A stretch of DNA of 64,000 nucleotides from Nelumbo lutea (lineage: Eukaryota > Streptophyta > Magnoliopsida > Proteales > Nelumbonaceae), in NCBI GenBank assembly GCA_022828595.1, contig JAKGHH010000003.1, forward strand, positions 97,611,583 to 97,675,582, written 5' to 3'. How positions within the stretch are numbered: position 1 is the first letter of the stretch; every line of letters begins with the position of its first letter. Below are positions 32,121 through 44,927 of the stretch, one piece after another. The notes beneath the pieces were generated by a model. The model was not told the DNA's origin and made no database searches. It was given only the letters and a program-made list of their open reading frames with translations. The position numbers and the translations under genes were made by a program.

Positions 32121-34708
32121 TCACCTTGGTCCTGACAGAACTGAGGGCAATAGCGGAGTGGAGCCTCCGAAATCGACCTCCTTGTGGGCTACTGTGGCTG
32201 CTGCTAGTGTTGGAATTGAGAAGTTGTAATCCAAATCAGGTTCAATATTCATTACCCCTTCTAAGACCTTCACCACCACAGACATGGATGGTCTTTTGGT
32301 AAAATCACTTTGTAAGCACCATGCTGCAAGTCTCATCATTTCCACCGCTACTGCTCCTTGCGACTGCATATCCTCATTGCTTTTGTCAACCATATCAAGT
32401 AGGTGTCCTTCTTCTGCCTTTTTTTGGAATATACTAATTAGATGCACACTATCCTCTGGTTGCATACGATCCAAAATTTTCCGTCCACAAATAATTTCCA
32501 TGACCACAACCCCAAAGCTATATACATCCGCTTTCTCTGTGATCATTGAGCGCAATTCAGGAGCTATATAGCCAAAAGTCCCTCTCAGAGTGGTAACAAA
32601 TTGGCTCTTATCCTTGTCAATTAGCTTTGACAACCCAAAATCAGAGATTTTAGCTTTAAAGTTGTCATCCAAGAGTATATTTTGTGGTTTAATATCCAAG
32701 TGTCTGCCTGCAATCTTCATGCAGATAGGCTAATCCCTTGGCTATATCAAAGATGATATTCCGTCTACTTTGCCAACCAAGAGAACTTTCTTGGTTTCTG
32801 CAGAAGATCCATTTATCTAGAGAACCATTGCACATGAACTCATAAACTAAAAGCCAATGTGATTTCTCTGAACAAAATCCAATCAATCTGACTAAATTGA
32901 CATGGTGAATGCTTCCAATTGTTTCAACCTCAAGCTAAGAATGACTTCTTCTTCACCCGGCCTAAACCATCCAAGCGCTTCACTGCAACTTTGGTTCCAT
33001 TCCCCAGAGTCCCTTCAAAAACGGATCCAAATCCTCCTCCTCCAAGTTTCTTATTAAAATTCTCTGTTGCATCTTTGAGATCTTGATAAGAGAATCTCCT
33101 GGGCATTCCTGGTACTTGATGTAAATCATCCTCCTCATATTCCTCCTCATCGTTTTTCTTCCTATAAAGAATAATCAAGATGCAAACTACAATGAAAACA
33201 GAAAACAGAGCTGCAAGACTGGACCCTAATATTATTACAGTCTGGCTTGTTTTCTTTTCAAGAAGGGATGGGGTAGGAGAAACATCTGGTATCTGCACCT
33301 TAATGAATGCAGACGTATTATACTTATATTTGTTCTTATCATTGTCTATCAATGAAAAAGTTTGGTTGGCAAAAAGCAACTACCTGCGGAAGCATTGGTA
33401 TGATACAGAAACAAAGCAGCCTTGCAAGAACAGTTATTCAAGCATGCCTGCCTGCAATTCTCCAAACTCATTTCAGTTGTGTTTGCATCACCGACAAAAA
33501 AGATGAAGTAAGTTACATCCTTTAACTCTTGAAAACTGTGATTTTCAGAAGCTTCACAAGACAATGGAGTACTCTCGGAGCAGCCGAGATTCAGCTGCCG
33601 ATCACTTAATTGCCTAAAATAGCTGTCGTTATTACCAGTTCCTATGGGACAACTGCACTGCCCAGTTGAGCAAATACCATAATTCCCACAAACCGTTGGG
33701 TAGCTACACTCTCCATCAGATAAATCTTTTGTCAGAAGATCGCCCACTTCCGTCCACCCTGAGGTCGAATTCCACTCGTAAACTCTCAGATGCCCATCTG
33801 ACCCGAATTTAATGTAACTGCATTGAGGTTGCTGGTTTCACAGGAATTGTATCATCAGGCTGGCGTGGCTCGGCTGACAATATGTAGAGAGAAAGACTTC
33901 CATTCAGGAATCTAACATAGCTCGGTCCTGCATCCAGTTTGGTGCCAGTTTATCTTCTTCCTGTAGTAAATCTGCTGAGGAGGATCGGATTCAGCGAGAG
34001 CAAACAAACCATTACTAGTAACGAAAAGTGATAGGACACCTGTAGTCCAGTTCGAAGATGAGATGCTGGCTGTGAGCCTCTGCCCTTCTACTAGCGTCTG
34101 CCCAGGGACCAAACAGTCTGTTGGGTGTTCAAAAGACTGCCAGACGGCTTTATTGTTTCCATCGAAGAGCACGAGATTTCCCGTCTCCGTCATGTTTAAG
34201 CCCACGACAGAGTTGCCGGTGGTGTTCGTCGACCAAACTAAAGTGCCATCGACGTCTTTCAAGATCAAATCTCCATCTCCAGAGAGCTGCAAGGTGGCAT
34301 TTTCTTTAACGGGATTGTCCCGATTGGCAGACCAGATTACTTGTGGGAATCCTGAACTAGGCCTCGTTATGCCACCTCCGCTATTGGTCTGAACGATGAA
34401 GATGGCAAAGAGGAAAGAATCACAAGTGCCGTTGCAGTAGAAGCCACAAGCAAATGATGGACCGAAGCCGGCTGGATTACTTCTAAGAAGAAGGGACCTC
34501 ACCCGAGATCTATCTGTGAAATTAACATTATGGGAAAGGGAAGGGAGGTTATTGGTCCATAAGGTGGAGGGTTGGCGATGGGATAATCGAAAGACTGGGC
34601 ATTAGTAATTGAGTAAAAAGAAGTTGGAAGAACCAGAAGGTGATGACAAAGAACACAAAATAACATCCAGCTCAGACTCATTATCTGCACAGAGATAATA
34701 TGATTCAA
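32121..34708 (-). pseudogene. RLK-C: SD2-5-like receptor kinase pseudogene
   Basis: All family parts are present but in different frames. They are signal peptide (34708-34580, WMLFCVLCHHLLVLPTS), lectin domain (34502-33912; CNGTCDSFLFAIFIV, WSANRDNPVKENATL), EGF/PAN (33747-33349; YPTVCGNYGICSTGQCSC), TM with N-lobe (33379-32930; [20 protein letters not shown]), mid kinase (32886-32689), then C-lobe (32720-32121; [27 protein letters not shown]). Frame breaks lie near 34580, 33960, 33366, 32935 (one extra T) and 32702. The last removes about 8 bases just before HLDIKPQN, so the catalytic loop is hit. APEW is also altered to APEL. Close to RLK-A in TM and juxtamembrane sequence. With this many independent lesions, sequencing error is an unlikely explanation. 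Confidence 0.88.
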
Positions 34709-35740
34709 ATGCTGCTACTAAATCCTTGCACTGAAGAGAGCCAGAACGAATGAAGAAAAAGGAAGAAGCAAAAAAACAGAGATGGAATGGGTCTTCAAAT
34801 CTATACAGCTAACTAGCTGAAGCCTGAAGTTTCGAATTAACGGGTAAACTTTCTATTAATTTTGATAACTTTTCTCAATAAGAAGTTGCAATAATCAACC
34901 AAATATAATGAAATTTAAACAAGGCAAATAAATCAGATGGAGAACCTTCTATTAACAGTTTTAGTTGTCAGATTAAACTATAATGCAATCTGATTATCTA
35001 GTCCAATTTGACGTGTATTTTAATTTAATTGAACTAGTCCAATTTGATGGCTCTTAGTCCAATTTGATGGCTCTGACCTCACTGTAATTTAATATATACA
35101 GCTGGTAGATCCCACTTAAAATAATGAGTATGCTCAAGGCAGGCAGCTGACGTAGCCTTTTATTACAAGTGGGTTCTATTTAAAATGCCCCAAGATGCTG
35201 TTCATTGTTCATCATCTCTCAAATTCTGCTCAATTAAATGAGATAGATTCATCTCTTCCCCCTCCTGATGAATGAAAAAGAGGACCCAAAAGCATACCGA
35301 TATCTGGTACTTTTGTGTTATTCTCTCATTCTTTTATCCTTCATAATTATGTTACGGTAATACTTCAGCTTATTTTATATGGTTATTTCTAAATTTGTCT
35401 CCCAGTCCCTTAAGGCTGCATTTGGAAACAATGCAAATGGAGTATAAATCCTGGTCCAGGGTAAATTTGAATTCTGGTTCATTTTTGCATGTGTTTGGCA
35501 ACATTACATTTCTGTATTGACAAATGATAGACCAATGCATATTTACATTGATAATAAGATGTAGAAGTACATCAATTAAAAAGAAGTAAATTTGCATCCA
35601 TTACAACTAAAAGTCTGATAAGAAAGTAAATTTGTCAGTATAAAACTAATCCAATTTTACAATTTATATGAACCATTTTACAATTTACATATTTGCATTA
35701 TTTCTAAACTTGAAGAAAGGACAAACTTCTAATTCTGAAA
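34709..35740. other. Upstream region of RLK-C, no gene
   Basis: Promoter-side AT-rich sequence. A small tandem repeat (TAGTCCAATTTGATGGCTC, two units) lies at about 35035-35072. Weak palindromic pairs around 35410-35700 (TTTGGAAACAATGCAAATG / CATATTTGCATTATTTC) may be a decayed MITE. No ORF of note. Confidence 0.4.
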
Positions 35741-36602
35741 TTCTGATTGAGGAGGACCTGGAAGCATGCTAAAAAAATTGGCGTCTGACCGATAAAGTCG
35801 ATGAAATCTTTGTTGACAAAGGAAAGGGGGAGCTGGTTGAAGATTCGAGTATGATATGGCAAGACAAACAAGGCAACCTGGATCCGAACCCGAATCTAAA
35901 ACTGAATATGGGAGAACTAGCAAAAGTGAAAGATGCTGAAATAAGTGGAGAGAAAAGGGGGAAGATAGAGATACAAGAAGGAAAAGTTGAAGAAATCACA
36001 AAGAAACGAAGGAAAGATCAAGATAATGAAAGGACAAGTTTAGACGGCATAGAGGTAGAGGTCCTTAGCTACTTCAGATGTGATATTGACCAACAAACTC
36101 TGGAAGCTTCCAACGGATCTGGCCGTCGACTTGCGGACAGGTAATCTGAAACCAAAAAAATGATGTTTCTCTATTGTCGAGTTTTTTTACTGATCAGTCA
36201 ATAGTTAAAATGAATAAATGCTCTTCTTTCCTTGGAACAAGAATTCCTTTGAGTCATACTAACATCGTAGACCAAAGAGGATGGATGTATTGGATCCAAA
36301 GAAAGGAGATTGGATGGAAAAAAAAAAAAAAAGGTAAAAGGAAAAAAAAAGGAGAAAAAAAACAACCCATCTTTGAAAATTCAAGAATGGGGGTTAAAAT
36401 GCCAAATCAGTAGATGTGGGTATAGGAGACATAGAAAAATTCAACTTTAAAGCTAAGTAGCCTTTATCGAGTTGGAAAGAATTTTTTTCCTATTACATGA
36501 ATAAAGAAATCTTACGAAAATTGTCTAAGGAAAATAAGGCCACTAATAAAAAATAACACCCAAAGACTCCAAAGGCTGTTTGGGTTAAAGAAACACAAAA
36601 TT
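35741..36602 (+). other. Possible LINE ORF1/linker remnant
   Basis: The plus frame 35851-36144 is highly charged (EKRGKIEIQEGKVEEITKKR) and ends about 0.5 kb before the LINE endonuclease start. This could be the decayed end of an L1 ORF1. No zinc knuckle or RRM is visible, so it is an inference from position. The frame at 36174-36413 ends in a Lys-rich low-complexity run from A tracts. Confidence 0.25.
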
Positions 36603-38759
36603 CTAGGCTTGCAGGAGTTGACCCAAAACAACTCCCTCTGCGGAAATGAAAGCCCTCCCCTGGAATTGCCAAAGTGTGAAATCCCCCTTGACAGTTTGTT
36701 TAACAAAAGAGGCCCAAAGAAAAAGTAAAGCACAAATTGTTTTCCTCAGTGAAACTAAGTGTAGTCTCTTAGTGTGTAGGAATTTCACGTGTTGGAAGGA
36801 TTGGAACTGTTGGGGTATAGACTCTAGGGGTTTGACAGGTGGTTTAGCCCTATTTTGGGAAGAAAGTCTAAACATTCAAGTGCTACTAGCAGATCAAAAT
36901 CTAATTCATACCAGAAATGTGGAATCAAATAATAATAAAGAATGGTACTAGACATTCATATATGGAGAGACTGAAAGAGGTAAAAGAATGCAGTTTATAG
37001 GAAAAATAAATTTCTTAGCAACCAAAACTTCATGATCTTGGTGTTGCATTGGAGATTTTAATCAGTTATTTAGTTTGGATGATAAAGGTCAGTGGAAAAA
37101 TGATTAAAGTTAGTGAGATTAGAAGGAATAGGACTTTTATGCATAATTGGGGCTAGAAGAGATCCAAAGCTTAGGCCAAAATATACTTAGAATAATAGAA
37201 AGGACAAGGAAGAAAATGTTTAAGAAAAATTAGATAGGGGACTGAGTAACTTATGGAAAGAAAACTTCCCTAATGCCAAAGTCTTTGTTCTTACAAATCA
37301 TGGATCGGATCACCTGCCAATTTGTTTGGACACTAACCCAATTAGTTTCAAAATCAGGAAATCTTTTCAGATTTGAAGAAATGTGGCTTACCCATAAAAA
37401 TTGTACAGAGGTTATAAAAGAGTTTGGGCAAAGCAGCAAAATATCCAATATGAGTTCATGGTGTCAAAAACAAATATGAAAAATTAAGTAGAACCTTGAG
37501 GACTTGGAATAAAAAAGAATTCGGGAAAGTCCAACTTTGGATTGAAAAACTTAGAGGGGAGCTTACAATGGAAATGGAAAAAAAAGGATCAAACTATGAT
37601 CAAGAAAATGTAGTAAAAATTGAAAAGCAATTAGATGAGTGGATTAGAAGGGAAGAAATTATGTGGGCCAAAAAATCTAGAGTAAATTGGCTTAAATTTG
37701 GTGATAGGAATACAAAGTTTTTCCATAATCAAACAATCAGAAAAAGAGCAAAAAACAGAATTCTAAAGTTGAAAAATGAAAATGGATATTGGATAGAGAG
37801 TCAAGAAAATATTAAATCCATTATAGAAAAGCCATTTCCAGAAAATTTATACTTCTTTCTGTCCTATAGATATTGAGATGGCTTTGAAAGGAGTCCAGGC
37901 TCTAGTCAATGAGGAGAACAATGAAAACCTTGAGAAAGATGTTTCAGAAGAGGAGATTAAGGAAGCATTGTTCCAAATGGCTCCAAAAAAGCCCTTGGAC
38001 CTGATGGCTTCCCAAATTTCTTTTTTCAAACCTTTTGGGAGGTAGTAAAGGAGGATGTGATAAAGGATGTGATGATGCTTTTAACTCAGGTGGGATGAAC
38101 ATAAATCTTAATTCAACTTTTATAGCTCTAATCCCTAAGATTAAAAGTCCAAAAAATGCATCCCATTTTAGGCCAGTTAGTCTCTATAATACTGTTTACA
38201 AGATTATTACAAAAATTTTAGTAAACAGAATGAAACCCATTCTAAATGACATCATCTCAAAAAATCAAATTGCCTTTATACCAGGAAGGGCTATTTATGA
38301 TAGCATCTTAATTGCCCATGAAGTAATGCACTACATGACTCATACGAAAGCCAAAAATCGCTTCATGGCAATTAAGTTGGGACTTTTTGAAGTTAACCAT
38401 GGAGAAAATGGGCTTTGGTGGCAAATTTATTTCTTGGGTTATGAATTGTGTATCCACAATTACTTACCAACTATTAGTAAATGGTTTTCCATCAAAGAGA
38501 ATCTATCATCAAAGAGGATTAAGACAAGGGAATCCCTATCTCCTTATCTTTTCCTTTTGTGCTCAAATGTATTTTCAACCATTATTAAACAAAAAGTGGC
38601 CCAAAAGGAATTTTCTGGAATTAAAATCTGTAAACTAGTTCCAACATTCTCTCACTTATTTTTTTGCATGACAGTTATTTTTTCTCTAAGACAATTTTTA
38701 AGGAAGCTAGTGCTCTACTGGAAGTCATCTCCCTTTTTAAAAGGGCCTCCGAGCAACAG
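36603..38759 (+). mobile_element. L1-type LINE ORF2 remnant (endonuclease + RT), truncated
   Basis: The apurinic endonuclease begins MKALPWNCQSVKSPLT at 36646, with VFLSETK and LTGGLALFWEES motifs. A CIGDFN-like piece lies near 37050 and SDHLPI near 37310. The linker frame 37496-37876 contains VNWLKFGDRNTKFFH. The RT frame 38035-38796 contains FIALIPKIKSP, HFRPVSLYNTVYKIITKILVNR and NQIAFIPGRAIYDSILIAHE. The FADD catalytic motif near 38665 has lost two bases, which shifts the frame. Sequence of the next block (KRASEQQ) stops at 38759, where a TAGCTA-rich repeat begins. No 3' end or A tail is present. Confidence 0.85.
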
Positions 38760-38965
38760 GTATAGCTACAGTAGCTACGGACATGAAAAACCATAGCTAA
38801 AGCATAAGCTATTGCTATGGACAGTTAAATGGTTGTAGCTAAAACTTGATGCTTAGCTACGGTCATTTTGTCCAAAGCTAAATGTCTCCTTGCACGTGGC
38901 TAAAAGATAGCTATTATTACGAATATAAATGCCCATAGCTAAAATTAATTGCCTTAATTTTCTAA
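38760..38965. repeat. TAGCTA-rich repeat block, possible CACTA-type subterminal region
   Basis: About ten copies of a short motif (TAGCTACGG, CATAGCTAAA, GTAGCTAAAA), some inverted, packed into 200 bp. Such clusters are typical of subterminal regions of CACTA/En-Spm DNA transposons, where transposase binds. I do not see a CACTA terminus or a 3-bp duplication, so the class is inference. Confidence 0.4.
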
Positions 38966-39229
38966 CCGCAGTCCTCTTCATACCCGTTAGGATGGATCAC
39001 ATGCTAAAAAGTTATTGCCACAACCAATCTTCTACGATGACCGTAGTAGTAGATTGTTTAATTCTAGGTTGTGGCGCCTAAAATCCAATCTACTCTCCCC
39101 TAAAAATTTAAACCTAGTCTAGTGTTGAACTATCTTCTACTCCATTTCTATTCTTCCCTTCCACAAAAGCGACAATGTGAACAACAACAAGAATATCATA
39201 TATATTTTTGCCATCTAGGGTTTTATCCC
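38966..39229. other. Unassigned stretch between LINE and copia remnant
   Basis: Contains CCACAACC / GGTTGTGG inverted strings at about 39020 and 39066, possibly part of the DNA element to the left. No coding sequence. Confidence 0.3.
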
Positions 39230-40304
39230 TTTTCTACAAGACCACAAGTTTGTCTGCTATGATAGTGGATGGGTGGGAGCATGGAAAGAGGTTGAGATTG
39301 TTAAAGATGGATTCTCTAGGCTTCTAGGAGTTGGAACATCTGGTTTGATTCTACTATCAAACAGTTTGACTTTGAGCAAAATCCGGATGAGCCCTGTGTT
39401 TATAGTGGGAATAAGGTTACGTTCTTGGTTTTATATGTAGATGCCATTCTACTCATTGGGAATGATGTAGGAATGTTAACTATGGTGAAAGTGTGGCTTT
39501 CACAGCAATTCTCCATGAAAAATCTTGGAAAAGCCACCTATATCTTGGGACTTCAACTCTATAGAGATAAATCGAAAAGGATAATAGGATTATCCCAATC
39601 TACGTACATTGACAAAATTGTAAAGAGATGCAATATGGAGAACCTCAAGAAATGAAATGTTCCTTTCAAGCATTGAGTCACTCTCTCTAAGGAAATGTCT
39701 CCCAAGACACCTGAGGAGATTGAGGGCATGAAGGAAGTTCCCTTTGCCTTTGTCATAGAGAGCATCATGTATTCCATGTTGTGCACTTGGTTAGACATTG
39801 CTCAAGCCATGAGTATGGTTCATAGCTACCAATCTAACCCAAGACAAAGGCATTGAACTGCTGTGAAAAACATATTGAAATACCTTCGAATGACAAAAGA
39901 GTTTTGTCTGGTATTCAATGGTAGTTCACTATAGATTGTCATGTATACTGATACCAACTACTAGTCAAATCCAAATGGTAGAATGTCTACATCTGGTTAC
40001 ATCTTCATGATGGGGTCTTGTACAGTAAGAATAATAGTCCAAAACCCAAGCTGAGCACATTGCCGTAAGTGAGGCTACCTAATGAATGAAGGTGTTCATC
40101 TTAGAATTTAGAATTCAGCACATCACCCATTCCACTGTTGTGTGACAACACTGGATATATAAGAGGTTGATGTTAAAAGGTAGCATCAGCGGAGAATATG
40201 GTAGACCCATTGACTAAGCCATTGACACAGAAAGTGTTTAAGAAACACGTGAAAAGTATGAGACTACGACTTGTAACCGATTGGACTTAAGTGCAAGTGG
40301 GAGT
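39230..40304 (+). pseudogene. Ty1/copia element 2: RT end and RNase H
   Basis: Plus-strand translation shows the end of RT (WFDSTIKQFDFEQNPDEPCVY; LVLYVDAILLIGND; FSMKNLGKATYILGLQLYRD) followed by degraded RNase H text (SGYIFMMGSC) with many stops. The catalytic YVDD reads YVDA. The polypurine stretch AAGTGGGAGT precedes an LTR-like start at 40305. Everything upstream (gag to early RT) is missing. Confidence 0.75.
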
Positions 40305-41170
40305 TGTTAAACACGTGGAAAGTATAGGACTCTCTTGCCGGGTAGTGTTTGATCATTATGGGCTGAGAAGTTAAGTGTAAGATCTGTTGAGGGTAATACC
40401 TGATGGGCTAATCTTGTATTTGACCACAGTCCTTGGGTTTTCATACGGTGAGTGGACCCAAGGACCATTTAGTGTAAATATTGGGCCCCATTAAGAGCCC
40501 ATGGTGATGGACTCAGGGTTCACTGTCTCTTATAGTGAATTCGACCAGGCCTTGTAACAAAGGCTGGACTGAACTCATGTGGCTGATATGTAGATCAATG
40601 TTTGGGTCCCACGCCATACAAAGAGAACCAACTGAGCAACAGGTTAAGGGGTAAGTGAACACATAAGCTTAATGGGCCTAAAGCTCAATTTGAACTGGTT
40701 TTAAATTAGTTAATTAAAAGAGCAGTTTAGGCTTCCATTAGAGAGAGTGCATTCCCCGATCATTCACTTTGTCCGACAAAGGGGCTAATCCTGTCACTAT
40801 GATCACCCATTCAGGTGAATTCTCGGACTATCCCAACATACCCAAGTTTTGACCTCCTCTAAGGATCTCACTGATTGATACATCAAAGACAACCCAATCC
40901 GACACATAGTGAATATCATAATCGAGTCTAGGATCAGGTGTAACATTCTAGTTTTGCCCACCTGTTTCCAAGGTGCAGGGTAATATTGGAATTTGGTCCA
41001 GTTCAGGGTTTCAAGAAAAACCCACACTGCATGTACCTCAGGTCTCACCCCAGCAGCTAAGACAAGCCACCCCAACCAACTTGGCAGCACATCAGTGTTA
41101 GCCTTGGCGGGATAAATCTCCCTAGATCTATCCAACGGCTTGTGAAGATTCTAAAACTAATATGAGTCTC
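40305..41170 (+). repeat. Probable 3' LTR of copia element 2
   Basis: Begins TGTTAAACACG right after the polypurine tract of the RNase H region. The body is non-coding. The right end is not clear and is placed only approximately, and there is no partner LTR in the window. The 110-residue minus frame 41135-40803 lies within it and is not considered a gene. Confidence 0.4.
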
Positions 41171-41424
41171 ATATAGGTCGAGTTTAAGGGTATTACACAA
41201 AAACACACCACAATGACATGAATCAATTATGCACTTTATTTCATTTACAATAAAATGTCAAAAGATACATCAATCTGATTGGAGCTAAGGGCATAAACTG
41301 TCTAACATCCAGTTGGCGATGGAGATCTGAATCACCCTATAACAGTGAGTCAGATGCTAGGGAACCTATAGGAGAAGCTAGAGGTGTAGCTGGAGGTGTA
41401 GCTGGAGGAGCAGGCGACATTTTG

Positions 41425-43315
41425 CTAATAAACCCTAGTCAGGTGAACATATTCGGTGGGAGCAATCGCAGAATACCCTGGGAAATGATGCTCATAAAAA
41501 ATAACATGTCTGGAGATGTATTCCTTCCCAGTTGTAGGGTGCAGACAGCAATACCCTTTGTGTTTATCGTTGTATCCAAGGAAAATGCACTGTTGGGAAC
41601 GAAAATCGAACTTGTGGCGATTGTACGGTCGAAGCAGGGGATAACAAGCACATCCAAAAAATTTTGAAGAACCTATAATTTGGAGGAGAGCCGAACAGAA
41701 CTTCATATGGAGACTTGTGTCGGAGAGTAGCAGTAAGAAGTTGATTAATTAGATAAACGGCTGTAAGGGCGGCATCTGCCCAGAAGGAGAAGGGGAGCAA
41801 TGAGGAAGCTAGTAGAGACAGGGTTGCTTCAATGACACGATGATGTTTTTGTTCCACACAACCATTTTGTTCATGTGTGTGAGGGCAGGCGAGTCAATGT
41901 GCAATGCCAACAGAGTCCAAGTAAGAAGAAAGTTTCCAATATTCTCCACCCCAGTCCGATTGCAGAGCCTTGATTTTGGTATCAAATAAATTTTTGACAT
42001 GATGCTTAAAAGATAAAAATACATCAAACACATCTGATTTCCGTTTGCAACAGAAGTAACCAAGAAAATCTACTAAAAGCATCAATGAAAATTACATAAT
42101 AGCAAAACCCTGCATAAGATAAAATTGGGGTTGATCCCCATACATCTGAAAAATTAAATCTAGTGGACGAGAGACAACTGAAGAGGATGAGGGGAGAGGT
42201 AACCTATGACTCTTACTGGCTTGACATGGCTGACAAAATAAATTAGAGCTGAAACTAAGTTGACCTTCATAAGGTAGACCGAATTGGGTGACAACTTGCT
42301 CGACAATTCACATTGCTGGATGCCCAAGACGTTTGTGCCAATCATCAATAAAAGCATTCTTGCCAATCAATGTAGAAGACCAATTTGTATTGATCACCTC
42401 GCCCGGAAACTGATACAACCTGTCTCTACTGGTTCCTTGTAGCATGATGTTCCCCGTATAATCCTTCACAAGAAAATAATCACCAAGAAATTCAAAAAAT
42501 AATTTGTTACCCTGAGCAAATTTTTGAACAAATAGCAAATTTTTGGAGAGCTCCGGTACATGAAAAATATTACTTAAAGAAAACTGATGAGTAGTAGTGT
42601 GTAAAATTGAAGAACCAATATTCTTAATTTCCAAACCTGAATCGTTACCAACTTTGACTTGATCTGACCCACCATATTTAGATTGAGTTTGCAGATTGTC
42701 GACATCAGGTGTCATGTGATGTGTTGCGCCACCGTCCGGGTACCAGGTTGGATCGGAAGAAGACAGAGAGGGAGTAGTATTGCTGTTGTAGGCCGTTGGT
42801 TCTGCTTTATTCGTTCTTGTAGTTGAGATCATATCGCCGACGACATTTAATCACGCCATGTCCCGGCTTATTGCACAACTGACAAATAATTGTGTTTCCA
42901 CGCCCTCTACCGCCATTATTTGAGCGATTTTCTGAAGAACCACCCTGCCTCTCCCACGGGTATTCTTGGAAGGGGAGTACTGATTATTATTTTGATTTTT
43001 ATTTTTAAAATTAGCCATATTGGCCATAGGGGGTGAATCAACTATGGTGGCATTCTGTTCTAACCAACCCTCATGGCCAAGAAGAATACCTAAAATATCA
43101 TCAATGTCGAGGTCCTCTATGTAGGACCTATTAGTAATGGCAGTAACAACAAATTCATATTTGGATCCTAATCCAGTCAGTATATAAAGAATTAAATCAC
43201 TCATCTTTACTGGTTCTACGAAAGTAGCAAGGCTATCTGCTATGGATTTAGGCTTTTCGCACATAATAGACATACCTCCCTTTGTGAGACTCTGAAGCTG
43301 TCTTCTGTACTGCAT
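41425..43315 (-). pseudogene. Copia element 3 gag and integrase fragments
   Basis: Gag segment 43315-42851 (SDLILYILTGLGSKYEFVV) is followed by 42832-42308, with WYPDGGATHHMT (protease active-site region with Asp-Gly-Gly) and the GAG-pre-integrase DDWHKRLGHP. Integrase pieces follow at 42085-41809 and 41857-41425 (HRVIEATLSLLASS, SFWADAALTAVYLINQL, CIFLGYNDKHKGY). The frames are separate. Not functional. Confidence 0.8.
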
Positions 43316-43767
43316 CAGCCTAGATCATGAGTAATTTGCAAAGGACTTAGCCAGAGCGTTCCGAGCATCACGGGAAGATCGATGTCCTACAACTTGAGCG
43401 AACACGTTCTCCATGAGCGACGCAATGATCTAGGGATAAGACCAACTGATCTTTCTCAAACCATTCTACATTGCACTAGATTGAGAACCATCCGACTTCC
43501 ATTTGTCGGAATCTGGTATATACTGAGGGGTGCAACGATAGAACCATCTACGTAACCCATCAACTGGTTGGTGTAGAGGACTGGCAGCAACTGCTTCTTC
43601 TAGAGCAAGTAGTTGTCGTTTGTGAGCTTGATAGGAAGATAATGGATCCCACTATGGGGAACTGAATTCGAACCTGCTACGTTGCTGGAGGCTGACGCGC
43701 CTGATGATTGTTGAGAAGCAGAACTGGAGCCGCTAGAAACCATGGGATCGGCAGAGCTCTAATACCA

Positions 43768-44015
43768 AGTTAAAATAGAGAATGCCAAGAATATTTGGGC
43801 ACAGTGAATTGGCCATTGGCCTTGCATTGTATTTATAGTGGAGGAGTTCTACAAAGAGAAACCCTATCTTAGATAGAGTCCTACATAATAACAAATAACA
43901 AAATAGATCTCATCTCATTAGGATAACAATTATCCTAACCTCCAAGGATAATTGTTATCCTATGGATGGAGTCTTAGATGTACATAACTGCAACTACCGG
44001 ATATACTCTAATACA
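43768..44015 (-). repeat. 5' LTR and primer-binding site of copia element 3
   Basis: The minus-strand LTR runs from TGTATTAGAG (44015) to TTTTAACT (43768), 248 bp. It is followed at once by TGGTATTAGAGC (43767-43756), one mismatch from the initiator-tRNA-Met primer site TGGTATCAGAGC. A perfect inverted pair (GGATAACAATTATCC, about 43921-43960) lies inside. The 3' LTR is missing. Confidence 0.75.
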
Positions 44016-44017
44016 CC

Positions 44018-44927
44018 TAAATCCATGGTTTCTGTAAGCACATCTTTCACCTCCTGCCACTCGTTCGCCCACTCGTAAGCTTTCAAATAGCCATCTGGAC
44101 GGGAACCACAGGAACGAGTCTGAAGGAGAAGCATCCGTTATCGTTTCATTAATTTGTCTGGTTTGAGTACAAAGTAATACCTTCTTTCAGGATCATCACA
44201 TAGCTTAGTTTGCCAGCTAGCGAGTATTTGAAATAGACCTGCGGAGGATCCGACTCGATGAAAGCAAACACACCTTCACTAGTAACAGAGAGTGAAAACA
44301 AACCTCGACTCCAATCCGTCAGTGAGGCCCTTGCCGTGAGTCTCTGCCCGGCCACCATCTTCTGCCCAGGAACCAAGGTGTCTGTTGGGTGATCAAAAGA
44401 CTGCCAGACGGTTCGGTTGTTTCTGTCGAAGAGCACGAGATTTCCTGTCTCGGTTAAGTTCATGCCGGCGACGGACTTCCCAGCTGTGTTGGTTGACCAA
44501 ACTAAACTACCATCGAAGTCTCGCAAGATCAAATCTCCATCTGCAGTGAGGTTCAACGTTGCATTGGCTCTAACGGGATTGTTCCCGTTGGCAGACCAGA
44601 TTACTTTAGTGAAATCTACCCCATCCACGGTAGACACCTTGGTGATCGGGACAATGAAGATAGCGAACAGAAAAGAAGTGCAATTACCATTGCAGTAGAA
44701 GCCACAAGAGAAACGAAGAACCTGAGTTCTTCGGATGAGGATGGGACTTACAGACACCATGTAACCAGCATCAAGAACCACTGAATAGGCTTTGGAGGGG
44801 ATGTTGGTCCATGAATTACTGACGTTAGCTATGGGATAATCTATAGCCTGGCCTCTGATTAAATAACAAGAAGGGTTAGAAGAATGAGGCCAAAAAAATT
44901 AAGAAAACAACCTTTGATCCAGCTCAT
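44018..44927 (-). pseudogene. RLK-D: N-terminal remnant of an SD2-5-like receptor kinase
   Basis: The ATG at 44927 starts a signal-peptide-like segment (MSWIKGCFLNFFGLILLTLL) that reaches a stop. A one-base shift next to a 7-T run puts the rest in the frame of 44781-44149. That frame has the lectin/S-domain: CGFYCNGNCTSFLFAIFIV, WSANGNNPVRANATL, LVWSTNTAGKSVAG, WQSFDHPTDTLVPGQK. It is closer to RLK-B than to A or C. Recognisable homology continues out of frame to CCTAAATCCA at 44016, where copia element 3 begins. EGF, PAN, TM and kinase parts are absent from the window. Its intact VPGQKMVAG junction shows which base RLK-B has lost. Confidence 0.85.

Larger units (their letters stand above)
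41280..44015 (-). mobile_element. Ty1/copia element 3, 3'-truncated, inserted in RLK-D
   Basis: From right to left on the minus strand: 5' LTR (43768-44015), primer-binding site, gag (about 43740-42851), GAG-pre-integrase/integrase (42832-41425), then a Pro/Ala-rich linker to about 41340. RT, RNase H and the 3' LTR are absent. Gag and integrase text resembles copia element 4 (45892-50607), so they are the same family. It abuts RLK-D sequence exactly at 44015/44016. Confidence 0.8.

Noticed and set aside
40803..41135. 110-codon minus-strand ORF
   Set aside because: Lies in the presumed LTR of copia element 2 and has no domain or relatives among the other genes here.
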